From contig CM036247.1 in the NCBI GenBank assembly GCA_020698575.1, positions 1,938,903 through 2,002,902 on the forward strand: a DNA stretch of 64,000 bases, in the 5' to 3' direction. Position numbers and translations under genes: made by a program. Within the stretch, counting starts at the first letter, position 1. Each line of letters starts with the position of its first letter. The notes beneath the pieces were generated by a model. It was not told the origin of the DNA. It did no database searches and saw only the letters and a program-made list of their open reading frames with translations. The DNA comes from Bostrychus sinensis. Its lineage: Eukaryota > Chordata > Actinopteri > Gobiiformes > Eleotridae. Positions 1 through 12,900 of the stretch are shown here, one piece after another.

Positions 1-724
1 ACACACACACAGTAACACACAGTAACACACAGTAACACACAGTCACACACAGTCACACACAGTCACACACAGTCACACACAGTCACACACAGTCACACAC
101 AGTAACACACAGTCACACACAGTAACACACAGTAACACACAGTAACACACAGTCACACACAGTAACACACAGTAACACACAGTCACACACAGTAACACAC
201 AGTCACACACAGTAACACACAGTCACACACAGTAACACACAGTCACACACAGTCACACACAGTCACACAGTCACACACAGTCACACACAGTAACACACAG
301 TCACACACAGTCACACACAGTCACACACAGTCACACACAGTCACACAGTCACACACAGTCACACACAGTCACACACAGTCACACACAGTCACACACAGTC
401 ACACACAGTCACACAGTCACACACAGTAACACACAGTAACACACAGTCACACACAGTAACACACAGTCACACACAGTAACACACAGTCACACACAGTCAC
501 ACACAGTCACACACAGTCACACAGTCACACACAGTCACACACAGTCACACACAGTCACACACAGTCACACACAGTAACACACAGTCACACACAGTCACAC
601 ACAGTCACACAGTCACACACAGTAACACACAGTCACACACAGTAACACACAGTCACACACAGTCACACACAGTCACACAGTCACACACAGTCACACACAG
701 TCACACACAGTCACACACACACAC
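1..724. repeat. 10-bp satellite ACACACAGT(A/C)
   Basis: About 72 copies of ACACACAGTA/ACACACAGTC with occasional 8-bp units; runs off the left edge. Variants A and C at the last base are interspersed rather than blocked. Confidence 0.95.
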
Positions 725-1160
725 CCCTGGGCGATGGGGGTGGTGTGTCATGGCAGAAGAAGACAATATGTCCCACTGGCTACTACTACACTGGGTGTTT
801 TTGATTAAAAATACTGCTCCTGGCTCTGGAGGTGCTCAGCAGTGATGCAGGCCTTGGAACTCATCCATCTTCAGCCTCAACACCAGTCCCGGACGGTGAT
901 GCAGGAGAGGTTGGGTTTAGCTGCGAGTGTACCCCGTCCCAATGGCCTGCATTCTCACAGTCGGCATGAAGTCACTTCCTAAGCAACGCTAGTCCCAAAA
1001 GGGCAAACAACTCACACTGGGAGACCGAAAACCTTCATAAAACAACAAGAAATCACTTCGCTATAAACTAAATGAACTGGCTTCAGAGAACGTGCCAGAG
1101 TTGTGTAAAGGTCGATGACGGAGTCTGTTTGGTGAGTTCCGCACCATTGGACGTAGTGAG

Positions 1161-1232
1161 ACACAGTTGGACACAGTTGGACACAGTTGGACACAGTTGG
1201 ACACAGTTGGACACAGTTGGACACAGTTGGAC
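1161..1232. repeat. 10-bp minisatellite ACAGTTGGAC
   Basis: Seven to eight near-perfect copies. The flanks 725-1160 and 1233-1930 are unique-looking AT-rich DNA with a duplicated 42-bp 'gcagttagcttaccttagc' motif near 1395 and 1437; no gene recognised. Confidence 0.9.
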
Positions 1233-1929
1233 ATAGTTCTGAGTGAAGATGTTGAATCTGTGTCAGGCCTCGTGCTCAGCTCTGATTGGCTGTGTCCTGT
1301 GTTTGTCAAACAGCTCGAGTTTAACGTCAAAATATAAGAAACTTTCTGTTCTACAACTACTTCATTATGTTTCAACATCTGTGACGCTAATGTTAGCAGT
1401 TAGCTTACCTTAGCTTTAGCCTCGTGCTAATGTGCTGCAGTTAGCTTACCTTAGCTTTAGCCTCGTGCAGATAATAGATAATAAAATATAATCCTCCTCT
1501 GAGGCAAACAGCTGCAATAATCCAGTCGCTTTTACTCATTACTGTGATCAGTTTAATCTAGTGTATAATTATTATTGACTGATAAATACTTGAGTTAAAC
1601 TTGTGTGTGTTGCGGAGTTTTATTTACTAGAGTTTAAATAACTGCAGAGTTAAGTGACTAGCGCCGCCTGCTGTTGTAAATAGTTATTATTATTATTTTT
1701 TGCACATGCGTGGGTCTGAGTCGCTCCGGTGTCTGCAGCTGCTTTCAGTGGCGACAGAGGACAGCAGTGACCTCTGCTGACAGCGGTCGAGCGTTGGGTT
1801 GGTGTGTCCCAGGCTGAACAGAGCAGGAGACGAAGGGGAGAACAACCCAAAGAAATATTTTGTTTGCCCCTTCGTGCCACGTTACCATGGCATGAGAAAG
1901 CTAAATCCCCGGATGTCCGACCGTGAGCA

Positions 1930-2560
1930 TAGGGCTGGGTATAAATAATAGAATAAATCAGAATAAATCATACAAACTACTGATTTAAATTACAGCTAAG
2001 AATTTTGCTCAAAAATTGGTCTTTTATTCAATATTATTGTGTTTTTTGATAGTAGAAGATGAATAAGCTCACCATAGGCACATTGGCGGAGGTTGGGGGG
2101 TGGTTGGCTCAAATATGTTACTACACCAATAAAATAATGTCCTAAAAATGCTATAAAGTAATGAAATAAAATAAAAATAATGGCAAAAAGTTAATCAAAA
2201 ATAAATCATATTATCCACCTCATATCTACATTTCGTGTAATTATTATTATTTTTTGTTTTTTTGTTTTTTGCATTTCTGTAATCAAGTACTTATTACAGT
2301 AGCCTACTGGCTTTGGCTCAAGCTTGGTACTTTTGTTTGTTAGTCTGTAAGTCTGCAGTAGGTAATATATTAATAATATTAGTAATTAATATAATAAGTA
2401 AAATATGCCATACATTCACAGACAGACTGTAGTTGGGGTGTTGGTTAAAAAAAAAAAAGCAAATGTCAAACTAAGCCTATGCCTAGGTATCAGGCACCGA
2501 TATTAAAAACCAGGTATCGTTTAAGAACTGGTATCAAAAATATCAGAAAGGTACCCAGAG
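1930..2560. mobile_element. degenerate hAT-like non-autonomous element
   Basis: Left end GGGCTGGGTAT and right end GGTACCCAG are imperfect inverted repeats, with GGTATC-type subterminal repeats near 2490-2540. AT-rich interior without a reading frame. Confidence 0.35.
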
Positions 2561-2680
2561 TTTTGTCTCGGAGGTGATCAGGAGCTGCAGCCGGTAACTA
2601 CTTTGTAACACTTTCCTCAGTAAAATATTGCTGCACATTTAGTGACAGTGGTCATTTTGAGGCGTAGTGTGCAGTGTGTG

Positions 2681-3066
2681 CAGGGGCGGATCTGAAGAAA
2701 AAAATATGGGGTGGCAAGAAGGATAATGGATAATTTAGAGGGTGGAAAACTAATTAATGCATTATAACTACTGCTAACATTTAAACTACATTTTTTACAG
2801 GAACTACAGAGAATGTACATGAAAAACTATGATAATTGGGGCTATAAAAGCAATTTGGAAAACATTTTGTTGTTTATAAGACGAGAGCATAGCATAGGTT
2901 ACATTTATTTAACTTCCACAATATAAAAACTGACCGGCAGCTCAGTCCATTGCAGCTGAATGCAACAATAACATGTCGTTCAGCAAAAACACCTTCGACT
3001 TGTTGTCAGTATTCTGTCTCCAGGAGGCAGCTGCCCCCCTGAGCCACCCCTCTGGATCCGCCCCTG
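2681..3066. mobile_element. 386-bp non-autonomous TIR element
   Basis: Bounded by CAGGGGCGGATC and its inverse GATCCGCCCCTG, followed inward by GGGTGGC-like inverted sequence. No coding capacity. The exon-like look of 3023-3087 (AG...GTAAAC) on the plus strand is the element's right end. Confidence 0.6.
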
Positions 3067-3493
3067 ACCTGAAGGTAAACTCAACACTGAATGAACAGAC
3101 TCTGATGATAAATAACCTTTCCTCAGTGTCCGCTGCCTGGATGTTGGGTGAAGGCCGGGGCAGGCTGCTCTCTGCGCGGACACAGGGCGTGCGTAAAACT
3201 GGGCAGGTCCCCTTAAATCCAGACGGTGTTTTCAGCCAGGACACGCCATTATTGTTGCCCCTCAGCACGAATCACACGATCTAATGCACGTTTCGGACTA
3301 GTTTTAACACAACTCAAAGCAATCCGGGTTTAAACTCCTTCCACCGCGCTTCAGATCCGTCCCCGGTGAGAGTTTAGTCCCCGCGCTGCGTCTGACAAAG
3401 CGCTAACACACGCACAATGGTGTGTTGTTTAAAGGCAGTCCGCTGGGCGCAGGGTTGTGTGCTGAGAGCGTCCTGTAGCGGCTCTAAACTCAC

Positions 3494-3555
3494 CTGTTGT
3501 CCACCTCCGCGGGCTCCCACAGCTCCGGCTCCTCCTTCAGCTTCACTTCTGCCAT
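3494..3555 (-). CDS. putative first coding exon of an unidentified gene
   Basis: ATG in good context (GAAACATGG), then MAEVKLKEEPELWEPAEVDN, ending in a consensus donor CAG|GTGAGT after 62 nt (phase 2). The surrounding 3.3-3.7 kb is GC- and CpG-richer than its neighbourhood, as for a promoter. VKLKEEPE-like starts occur in several nuclear and zinc-finger proteins, but I cannot assign a family and see no further exons in 1-3493. It could belong to a gene continuing past the left edge, or be a chance ORF. Confidence 0.4.
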
Positions 3556-4139
3556 GTTTCACTGCGCTCTGTCCGCTTTAAGGCTCCGCTCTGGGCTCCA
3601 AGTGTCAGAGTTCTGTTCGGAGCTAACGCCACAGACAGCAGCCGTTCTTCTTCTCTCATCTGGGCCACACTCACCTCTGCTGCCCCCTGCTGTCGAGCCT
3701 TTGTCCCTTCACTGTGAGCTCAGTTTTTATTTGGGTCACTGCATGCCTTCAGGTGATGGGACAGTCTTCCTCAGACGCTGATGAACTGAAGAAAGAGACC
3801 GCGCACAGACACAATGGCTTTGTGAATATCTTTAATTCTTTGGCAAAGCATCCACACTCCTATTCTGAATTTTGATATTTATCTAAAGAGTTACGTTTAG
3901 TCCCAGAGCAAATAAAAGTGTAAAAGACTCTAAATTTTGCTTTTATTCATGTTTTTAAACCTTCTCTAGAACAACAGCACATTTTACAGCCTTTAAAAAC
4001 ATTATTGGACTAAAAGAGAACATTTTTAATAAGTATTATACCAGGGCCATACACAAAAATAAAAAAGAAATAGAGAGGTCCAAACTGAGTTTTTTTTTAG
4101 GGCAACCACAAAATCTCTGATCATTTTAAGCTAAGGGGA

Positions 4140-4290
4140 TCATGTTTAGGTTTAGTCCTGGATTTAGACCAAGTTTAGTCCTCTTTAAACCTGGTATTGA
4201 CCTGGTTTAGTCCGGTTTAAGACTTGGTTCAGGTCTCCAGGTTTAGTTTAGGTTTAGACCCAGTTCAGTCCTGTTTTAAACCTGGTATAA
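4140..4290. repeat. short array of the 11-bp motif (GGTTTAGTCCT orientation)
   Basis: About ten degenerate copies of GGTTTAGTCCTG/GGTTTAGACC. Same motif as the large arrays in kiaa0319 and dennd4b, here in the inverse orientation. Confidence 0.7.
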
Positions 4291-4499
4291 CATAAAAAAA
4301 CTCCTGCATACAGCCATGTGCTCTACTGGTGCCATACAGAAACTCGTGAAGAGACCAGCAGAGGGCAGCAGAGGGCAGCGCTTTTTAACATAAACCCAGA
4401 AAAAGAGCTGTTTACTTCCTTAAACTTGATCCATTTTCCTCCCAAAGTAAAATTGTCTGTGAGGAATCTGTTTTTTGGATAAATGACTGAGAGCAGACT

Positions 4500-4730
4500 G
4501 GATGGAGAGGGCTTGTTGTTGATTGGTCAGTGCTTCCTGGAGTGGGCGGGGCTTTCGTGGTGAAACTGAGTGTTCTGAGGCCTCAGAAACTCAGCGCCAG
4601 AGAATACAGGATTTTCTCAAACAGAACACAGCTCCAGCTCTGTTTCTGATGAGGAACTTTAGAACCTGGAGACAGAGGAGGACTTTAAAGATGCTTAAGG
4701 AAATATCAAACACAAATTCATCTCTTTAGA
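4500..4730 (+). repeat. dispersed repeat, copy 1 (second at 48600-48830)
   Basis: Shares with 48600-48830 the order: CTTCCTGG, CAGCGCC, ATACAGGAT, CTCA.ACAGAA, AGCTCTG.TT.TGA, GAGGA, AACTTTAAAGA. Diverged copies of an interspersed repeat of unknown class; no frame conserved. Confidence 0.4.
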
Positions 4731-5545
4731 AAGCAATAAATAAAACAATAAGAAATAAATACATAGACGCAGATTTTATTCCTCAGAACAAGATGAAAAA
4801 AAGGAAAAAATATGAAGAGCGTTTAGGACAAAGTTCATTCAAATGTTATTAGATTCATTCATTCATAACAGGCCTAGTGTTTCTCTACTGAAGTCTGTCA
4901 TCCACTCTTTAAAAAGGAATTCTGGGTAATGAAGTCCTTCAGTATGAATGTATCTGTTTAAAACTGAGCCAGCGGTTCCCAACTGGTGGTTCTGGACCTA
5001 AAAGTAGTTTGCTGGGAGGTTAAATAAAGTTTTATTGTTGTTTGGAGCCTAAATACGGTTTAAATGGCATGAAACTGATTTTTAAATACACGTGCCATAA
5101 AGGAGGCAGTAAAACAGAGGAAGGTTGGTTCTCTCACTGTCATTCACTGTGGGACGTGTAGGGCGCACTCACACCAGACCCATCAGACCCAGAACGGCCC
5201 TAAAGCGCGGTACGTTTGGCTCCTGATCCGTGCCCAGGCCTGGTACGCTCCAGGACTTTGGCCTGTCCTGTACACAACTGTTCTTCTCTCAGTAAAACGT
5301 GAATAAACACCAGCATTCAACGCAGAAACAACGCCGCTGATCCTCACGCTCACCTGAAGAAGAAGAGAGCAGACAGCAGCAGAAGTTTCTCGTGTTGTGC
5401 CTTCGCTGCTCATGTTCTGCTCTGCGCAGACTCAAAATAAAACCAATACTTCAGGCTGCTGGGTTACGTTTTCTACTGCACCGTATCAAATTCACATTGA
5501 AAACGTCACAAGGGCATGGCAGCAGCAGGTTTTACACGCGTCTGC

Positions 5546-5650
5546 TTAACAGCGTCAGTGTAACAGCGTCTGCGTAACAGCGTCTGCGTAACAGCGTCTG
5601 CGTAACAGCGTCTGCGTAACAGCGTCTGCGTAACAGCGTCTGCGTAACAC
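5546..5650. repeat. 14-bp minisatellite TAACAGCGTCTGCG
   Basis: About seven copies. Flanks 4730-5545 and 5650-6890 hold no recognisable gene or element. Confidence 0.9.
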
Positions 5651-6892
5651 CGAGAGCTCAGAGCTGCTGCTGTTACGCTGCTGAGTGGATCTCTCTCCTG
5701 TTTTACAGATGACTGAACACAAATCTGTCTTTGCTGAAGCCCGTTCCTTCTACTTCTGCAGGTTTTCTGTAAAATGGCTGCTTGCTGTCGCAAATGACGT
5801 TACATTTCTCCCTCTCAAGAATCAACTTCTCTGTGTTGTGTTTACATTACCGCTGTTTCAGTGAGCCTTTATTTTGAAAGGGTAGCGGAAGTTTATTTTA
5901 ACACTTCAGTGTTACCCGCAGAAAATGTATAGTTTATAGTAGCCATTTATAGTTAAGGTGGTCCCAACTCATAGTGCCTCCAAATTGTGAACCTACAAAT
6001 TAATGTCATTGGTACACCACACTTATAACTCCTAAATGCCACAAAAAGTTATTTAACATAAACAGTGCACCATAAAAGCATTAAACTGTGTTTTAGGGAA
6101 TAAACAAAATGTATATATTACTTTATATGGAATACACTGAATGGTAGTCAAGGTGGCCACCTTAACTCTCAAGTGCTGGGGAAACACTTGGAGCCTGTTT
6201 CCTGTGTTTCCTGGCTGTAGCTCTGCAGAGTGACACGCAGATGCTCGATAAATAAAACTCCAACCTAATCTGAGCGGAGCAGTGCAGAGAGTTGTTTGTG
6301 TGACGCACGTCTGATGTCTGACGCGACGCTGAGCCCCAAACAAACGTAACTGCAGCGTGGTGACAGCGTCAGGAACCGTTTTCACTTCAGGCCCAGCTCA
6401 GCTCAGAGCCGCACTGCAGCGAGAGACGCGAGGCTCGACGTCAAACAGAGCTGTGACGCAACTCTCCGAGAAAATCAAACCCACGCCGAATTTTGATGCT
6501 CGCTGGCTGGCGCTGGGTCACGTTTTTCAAACAAAATACACACAAAATTAGCATATATTGTTATATTTTGGAAACTACAATGAGCACTACCCAGACCTGA
6601 TGCATTGGGTGATTTCTGGCTCTGATGGACCATGAACGAGAACTTTCACTTTTACTGTAAAAAGTCTCGTGTTTGGAATGTCCAGCCTACAGAGAGTAAA
6701 CATGCGTCTCTTTAGTCAAATATAGTCACCATAGGTCTGTTATATGTGGCTGTGCTCTCATATTAACTTCTGAATGCTTTTCTGTAGAGGAGCTGCCAGC
6801 AGCGAGCCGCTCACAGAGCCAGAACCTCGCATTGCAGCGACGCAGCTGTGACGCCAGTCCACTCGCTGCTGCGCCCAACGTGATGCTAACGT

Positions 6893-9462
6893 GACGTCGA
6901 TGTGAAGCTGACGTTGCTGTGACGACGTTGGCGTGATGTTCATGTGACGTTGATGTGACGATGATGTGACTTTGACGTGACGTTGACGTGACGCTGACAT
7001 TGACGTGACGTCGACGTTGATGTGACAATGACGTGACTTTGACGTAACGTTGACGTGACACTGACATTGACGTGGCGCTGAGCGACGTTGACGTGATGAT
7101 GACGTGACGCTGACGTTGATGTGACGATGACGTGACACTGACGTGACGTTGACGTGACGCTGACGTTGATGTGACGATGACGTGACATTGACGTGACGTT
7201 GACGTGACGCTGACGTTGATGTGACAATGACGTGACTTTGACGTGACGCTGACGTGATGATGACGTGATGCTGACGTTGACGTGACGTTGACGTGACTTT
7301 GACGTGACGCTGATGTGACGCTGAGTGACGCTGATGTTGATGTGACGCTGACGTTGACGTGACTTTGACGTGATGCTGACATAATGTTGACGTGATGTTG
7401 ACGTGATGCTGGCGTGATGCTGGGGTGACGCTGATGTGACGCTGAGTGACGCTGATGTTGATGTGACGCTGACGTTGACGTGACTTTGACGTGATGCTGA
7501 CATAATGTTGACGTGATGTTGACGTGATGCTGGCGTGATGCTGGGGTGACGCTGACGTGACGCTGAGTGACGCTGATGTGACGTTGACGTGATGCTGACG
7601 TGATGCTGACATGACGTTGACGTGATGTTGACGTGATGCTGGCGTGATGCTGGGGTGACGCTGACGTGACGCTGAGTGACGTTGACGTGACGTTGCGTGA
7701 CGCTGACGTGACGCTGACGTGACGCTGACATAACGTTGACGTGATGCTGACGTGATGCTGACATAACGTTGACGTTACGCTGAGTGACGCTGACGTGACG
7801 TTGACGTGACTTTGACATGACGCTGACATGACGCTGACGTGACGCTGACGTTGACGTGATGCTGACGTGATGCTGGCGTGACGCTGACGTGACGCTGAGT
7901 GACGCTGACGTGACGTTGACGTGACGTTGCGTGACTTTGACGTGACGCTGACATGACGCTGACGTTGACGTGATGCTGACGTGATGCTGGCGTGACGCTG
8001 ACGTGACGCTGAGTGACGCTGACGTGACGTTGACGTGACGTTGCGTGACTTTGACGTGACGCTGACATGACGCTGACATAACGTTGACGTGATGCTGACG
8101 TGACGCTGACATAACGTTGACGTGACGCTGAGTGACGCTGACGTGACGTTGACGTGACATTGCGTGACGCTGACGTGATGCTGACATAACGTTGACGTGA
8201 CGCTGAGTGACGCTGACATGACGTTGACGTGACGTTGCGTGACTTTGACGTGACGCTGAGTGACGCTGACGTGACGTTGACGTGACATTGCGTGACGCTG
8301 ACGTGACGCTGACATAAAGTTGACGTGATGCTGCCGTGATGCTGACATAACGTTGACGTGATGCTGCCGTGATGCTGACATAACGTTGACGTGACGTTGA
8401 CGTGACGTTGACGTGACGTTGCGTGACGCTGACGTGACGCTGACATAAAGTTGACGTGATGCTGCCGTGATGCTGACATAACGTTGACGTGACGCTGAGT
8501 GACGCTGACATGACTTTGACGTGACGTTGCGTGACTTTGACGTGACGCTGAGTGACGCTGACGTGAAGTTGACGTGACGTTGCGTGACTTTGACGTGACG
8601 TGACATTGATGTGATGCTGACGTGATGCTGGCGTGACGCTGACGCGACGCTGAGTGACGCTGACGTGACGTTGACGTGACGTTGCGTGACGTTGACGTGA
8701 CGCTGAGTGACGCTGACGTGACGCTGACATAAAGTTGACGTGATGCTGCCGTGATGCTGACATAACGTTGACGTGACGCTGAGTGACGCTGACATGACTT
8801 TGACGTGACGTTGACGTGACTTTGCGTGACTTTGACGTGACGCTGAGTGACGCTGACGTGAAGTTGACGTGACGTGCGTGACTTTGACGTGACGTGACAT
8901 TGATGTGATGCTGACGTGATGCTGGCGTGACGCTGACGCGACGCTGACATGACGCTGACATTGACGTGACGCTGACGTGACGCTGACGTGAGGCTGACGT
9001 GACGACGTGACGCTGACGTGACGCTGACGTGACTCTGACGTTGACGTGACGCTGACGTGACGTTGACGTGACGCTGACGTGACGCTGACGTGACGTTGAC
9101 GTGACGCTGACGTGACGCTGACGTGACGCTGAGTGACGTTGACGTGACGCTGACATGACGCTGACGTGACGCTGACGTTGACACTGACGTGAGGCTGACG
9201 TGACGTTGACGTGACGTTGTGTGACGTGACGTTGTGTGACGTGACGTTGTGTGACGTGACGCTGACGTTGACGCAGACGTGACGCTGACGTTGATGTGAC
9301 GTTGACGTGACGCTGACATGACGCTGACGTGACGTTGACGTGGCGCTGACATGACTTTGACGTGACGTTGACGTGACGCTGACGTTGACGTGACGCTGAC
9401 GTTGACGTGACGTGACGTTGACGTGACGTTGACGTGACGCTGACGTGACGCTGACGTGACGC
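6893..9462. repeat. 2.6-kb TGACGT-rich minisatellite (TGACGTGACGCTGACGT types)
   Basis: Built from 6- to 12-bp blocks GACGTT, GACGCT, TGACGTGA, TGACATAACGT in higher-order combinations. Contains hundreds of TGACGT/TGACGTGA words and many CpGs. All long frames across it are repeat artefacts on the minus strand. Confidence 0.95.
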
Positions 9463-9611
9463 TGCTGCAGCTCTGGTGTAGATTGGGGGTTAGGCGGGTC
9501 TACCCCTCCTAAGGCCCATAGTTACTGGGTTAGGCTCTACTCACATGCGACTCCTAATGGGAATAAGATGATAGAAAGGATGAACCTCTGTAAGCAGTGG
9601 GTCACAATAAA

Positions 9612-9740
9612 ATGATGGTAAATGGTAAATGGTCACATTTTTATATAGCGCTTTTCCACCTTCATGGGCACTCAAAGCGCATGATCAGAGGAAAATTTGG
9701 GTGAGACCAGTTGAGAGCCCCTTTGCCAGTAAAACCTCTC
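9612..9740. repeat. fish interspersed repeat fragment (ATATAGCGCTTTTC)
   Basis: Contains TGGTAAATGG doubled, TTTTATATAGCGCTTTTCC and CACTCAAAGCGC, the common subterminal segment of a fish SINE/LINE-type repeat. Confidence 0.45.
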
Positions 9741-9811
9741 ATCTTTAAAATCAGTTCAGGTAAACCCCGGCGCTGCAGTAAGAGTCCTGGTCTCTGGTTC
9801 GCGTCAGTATT

Positions 9812-9969
9812 TCAGCCGAACGCGTTGCCGTTGCGAGCCGCCTGAGCGCTGATCCGGTTCCTGCTGCGTACGGGACGGTCCCGGCTGAAGACCGTGTCCT
9901 GGTCGCTGTCCAGCTCCGACTCGGACATCATCAGGCTGGAGTTGTGCTCCGTGCTGCGGTGCTTGATAT
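9812..9969 (-). CDS. kiaa0319: kiaa0319 exon 18 (C-terminal tail)
   Basis: Encodes NIKHRSTEHNSSLMMSESEL, then DSDQDTVFSRDR and ends NGNAFG with a TGA stop. Conserved phospho-site-rich tail of KIAA0319; the last residues differ from mammals. Acceptor CTGCAG. I found no AATAAA on the minus strand in the next 300 bp, so the 3'UTR end is unresolved. Confidence 0.9.
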
Positions 9970-12900
9970 CTGCAGAGGAAAAAACATTAGACTCAAGGGT
10001 TGTACCTGCGCTTCTAAAGCTGTGGGACCGACACCGCTGGGGGGACTTGTGAGTGAAGCGGCAGTAGCTCAGTAGGCAGAGCACCCGCCCACGAACAGGA
10101 AGGTTGGCAATTCAATCCCTGCTACCGTCGTGTCCTTGGGGCAAGAAACATTACCCTCCTTCTCTGTGTTTTTACCTTTACTTAACAGGAAAGTCCCACT
10201 GAGACTCAGAATCTCTTTTACAGAGGAGTCCCGGCCCCAGAGGGAACCTGTGGTACGCTTTTGTTTCTTTGGAGGTGAAACCAGAGCCCATGGAGGAAAC
10301 CTACACAGACACAGGGAGAACAAGCAAACTCCACACAGAAAAGCCCCACACAATTTGGAAATCAAACCTGGTGATGATGTTAATTCTGGAAAGTGATGAG
10401 GAAAGTTATGTGTAACTTTACAATTTATCAACGATACACACGGCATCTTTTTGTTGTTTTGTTTTTTGTTAGCGTGTTCCTTTGTTTCTGACTTTACTTA
10501 CTCATAGCTACTTCCTATTATAGCATTTACTTACACTTATTATTATAACGTTTAACCTACAGGTGTTCTTCAGTGAACCTACAGGTGTTCTTCAGTGAAC
10601 CTACAGGTGTTCTTCAGTGAACCTACAGGTGTTCTTCAGTAAACCTACAGGTGTTCATCAGTGAACCTACAGCTGTTCTTCAGCAAACCTACAGCTGTTC
10701 TTCAGTGAACCTATAGGTGTTCATCAGTGAACCTACAGCTGTTCTTCAGTGAACCTACAGGTGTTCATCAGTGAACCTACAGGTGTTCATCAGTGAACCT
10801 ACAGGTGTTCTTCAGTAAACCTACAGCTGTTCTTCAGTAAACCTACAGCTGTTCTTCAGTGAACCTACAGGTGTTCATCAGTGAACCTACAGGTGTTCTT
10901 CAGTAAACCTACAGGTGTTCTTCAGTAAACCTACAGGTGTTCTTCAGTAAACCTACAGGTGTTCATCAGTGAACCTACAGCTGTTCTTCAGCAAACCTAC
11001 AGCTGTTCTTCAGCGAACCTATAGGTGTTCATCAGTGAACCTACAGCTGTTCTTCAGTAAACCTACAGCTGTTCTTCAGTGAACCTACAGGTGTTCTTCA
11101 GTAAGCCTACAGGTGTTCATCAGTAAACCTACAGCTGTTCTTCAGTGAACCTACAGGTGTTCTTCAGTGAACCTACAGGTGTTCATCAGTAAACCTACAG
11201 GTGTTCATCAGTGAACCTACAGGTGTTCATCAGTGAACCTACAGCTGTTCTTCAGTGAACCTACAGCTGTTCTTCAGTGAACCTACAGGTGTTCTTCAGT
11301 AAACCTACAGCTGTTCTTCAGTGAACCTACAGGTGTTCTTCAGTGAACCTACAGGTGTTCTTCAGTGAACCTACAGGTGTTCATCAGTAAACCTACAGGT
11401 GTTCATCAGTGAACCTACAGGTGTTCATCAGTGAACCTACAGCTGTTCTTCAGTGAACCTACAGGTGTTCATCAGTGAACCTACAGGTGTTCTTCAGTAA
11501 ACCTACAGCTGTTCTTCAGTAAACCTACAGCTGTTCTTCAGTGAACCTACAGGTGTTCATCAGTGAACCTACAGGTGTTCTTCAGTAAACCTACAGGTGT
11601 TCTTCAGTAAACCTACAGGTGTTCTTCAGTAAACCTACAGGTGTTCATCAGTGAACCTACAGCTGTTCTTCAGCAAACCTACACCTGTTCTTCAGTGAAC
11701 CTATAGGTGTTCATCAGTGAACCTACAGCTGTTCTTCAGTAAACCTACAGCTGTTCTTCAGTGAACCTACAGGTGTTCTTCAGTAAGCCTACAGGTGTTC
11801 ATCAGTAAACCTACAGCTGTTCTTCAGTGAACCTACAGGTGTTCTTCAGTGAACCTACAGGTGTTCATCAGTAAACCTACAGGTGTTCATCAGTGAACCT
11901 ACAGGTGTTCATCAGTGAACCTACAGCTGTTCTTCAGTGAACCTACAGCTGTTCTTCAGTGAACCTACAGGTGTTCTTCAGTAAACCTACAGGTGTTCAT
12001 CAGTGAACGTACAGGTGTTCATCAGTGAACCTACAGGTGTTCATCAGTGAACCTACAGGTGTTCATCAGTGAACCTACAGGTGTTCATCAGTGAACCTAC
12101 AGGTGTTCATCAGTGAACCTACAGGTGTTCATCAGTGAACCTACAGGTGTTCTTCAGTAAACCTACAGCTGTTCATCAGTGAACCTACAGCTGTTCTTCA
12201 GTGAACCTACAGCTGTTCTTCAGTGAACCTACAGCTGTTCTTCAGTGAACCTACAGATGTTCATCAGTGAACCTACAGGTGTTCATCAGTGAACCTACAG
12301 GTGTTCATCAGTGAACCTACAGGTGTTCTTCAGTGAACCTACAGGTGTTCATCAGTGAACCTACAGGTGTTCTTCAGTGAACCTACAGCTGTTCTTCAGT
12401 GAACCTACAGGTGTTCATCAGTAAACCTACAGGTGTTCATCAGTGAACCTACAGGTGTTCATCAGTGAACCTACAGGTGTTCTTCAGTGAACCTACAGCT
12501 GTTCTTCAGTGAACCTACAGGTGTTCATCAGTGAACCTACAGCTGTTCTTCAGTGAACCTACAGGTGTTCATCAGTGAACCTACAGGTGTTCATCAGTAA
12601 ACCTACAGGTGTTCATCAGTGAACCTACAGGTGTTCATCAGTGAACCTACAGGTGTTCTTCAGTGAACCTACAGCTGTTCTTCAGTGAACCTACAGGTGT
12701 TCATCAGTGAACCTACAGCTGTTCTTCAGTGAACCTACAGGTGTTCATCAGTGAACCTACAGGTGTTCATCAGTGAACCTACAGCTGTTCTTCAGTGAAC
12801 CTACAGCTGTTCTTCAGTGAACCTACAGGTGTTCATCAGTGAACCTACAGCTGTTCTTCAGTGAACCTACAGGTGTTCATCAGTGAACCTACAGCTGTTC

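Noticed and set aside
1..724. Telomeric or CRISPR-like array
   Set aside because: A simple 10-bp CA-type satellite without spacers and without TTAGGG.
3023..3087. Plus-strand exon-like segment (CTCCAG...AAG|GTAAAC)
   Set aside because: It is the right end of a TIR element (GATCCGCCCCTG matching 2681), so the splice-like look is coincidental.
6726..9352. Minus-strand frames of 284-738 codons (VTSASRQRHVNV repeats)
   Set aside because: They are translations of the TGACGT minisatellite; repeat units keep frames open, there is no domain, splice or codon signal, and several frames are open at once.
10059..10126. tRNA gene
   Set aside because: A and B boxes are present, but the acceptor stem does not pair and SINE body follows; it is a tRNA-derived SINE head.
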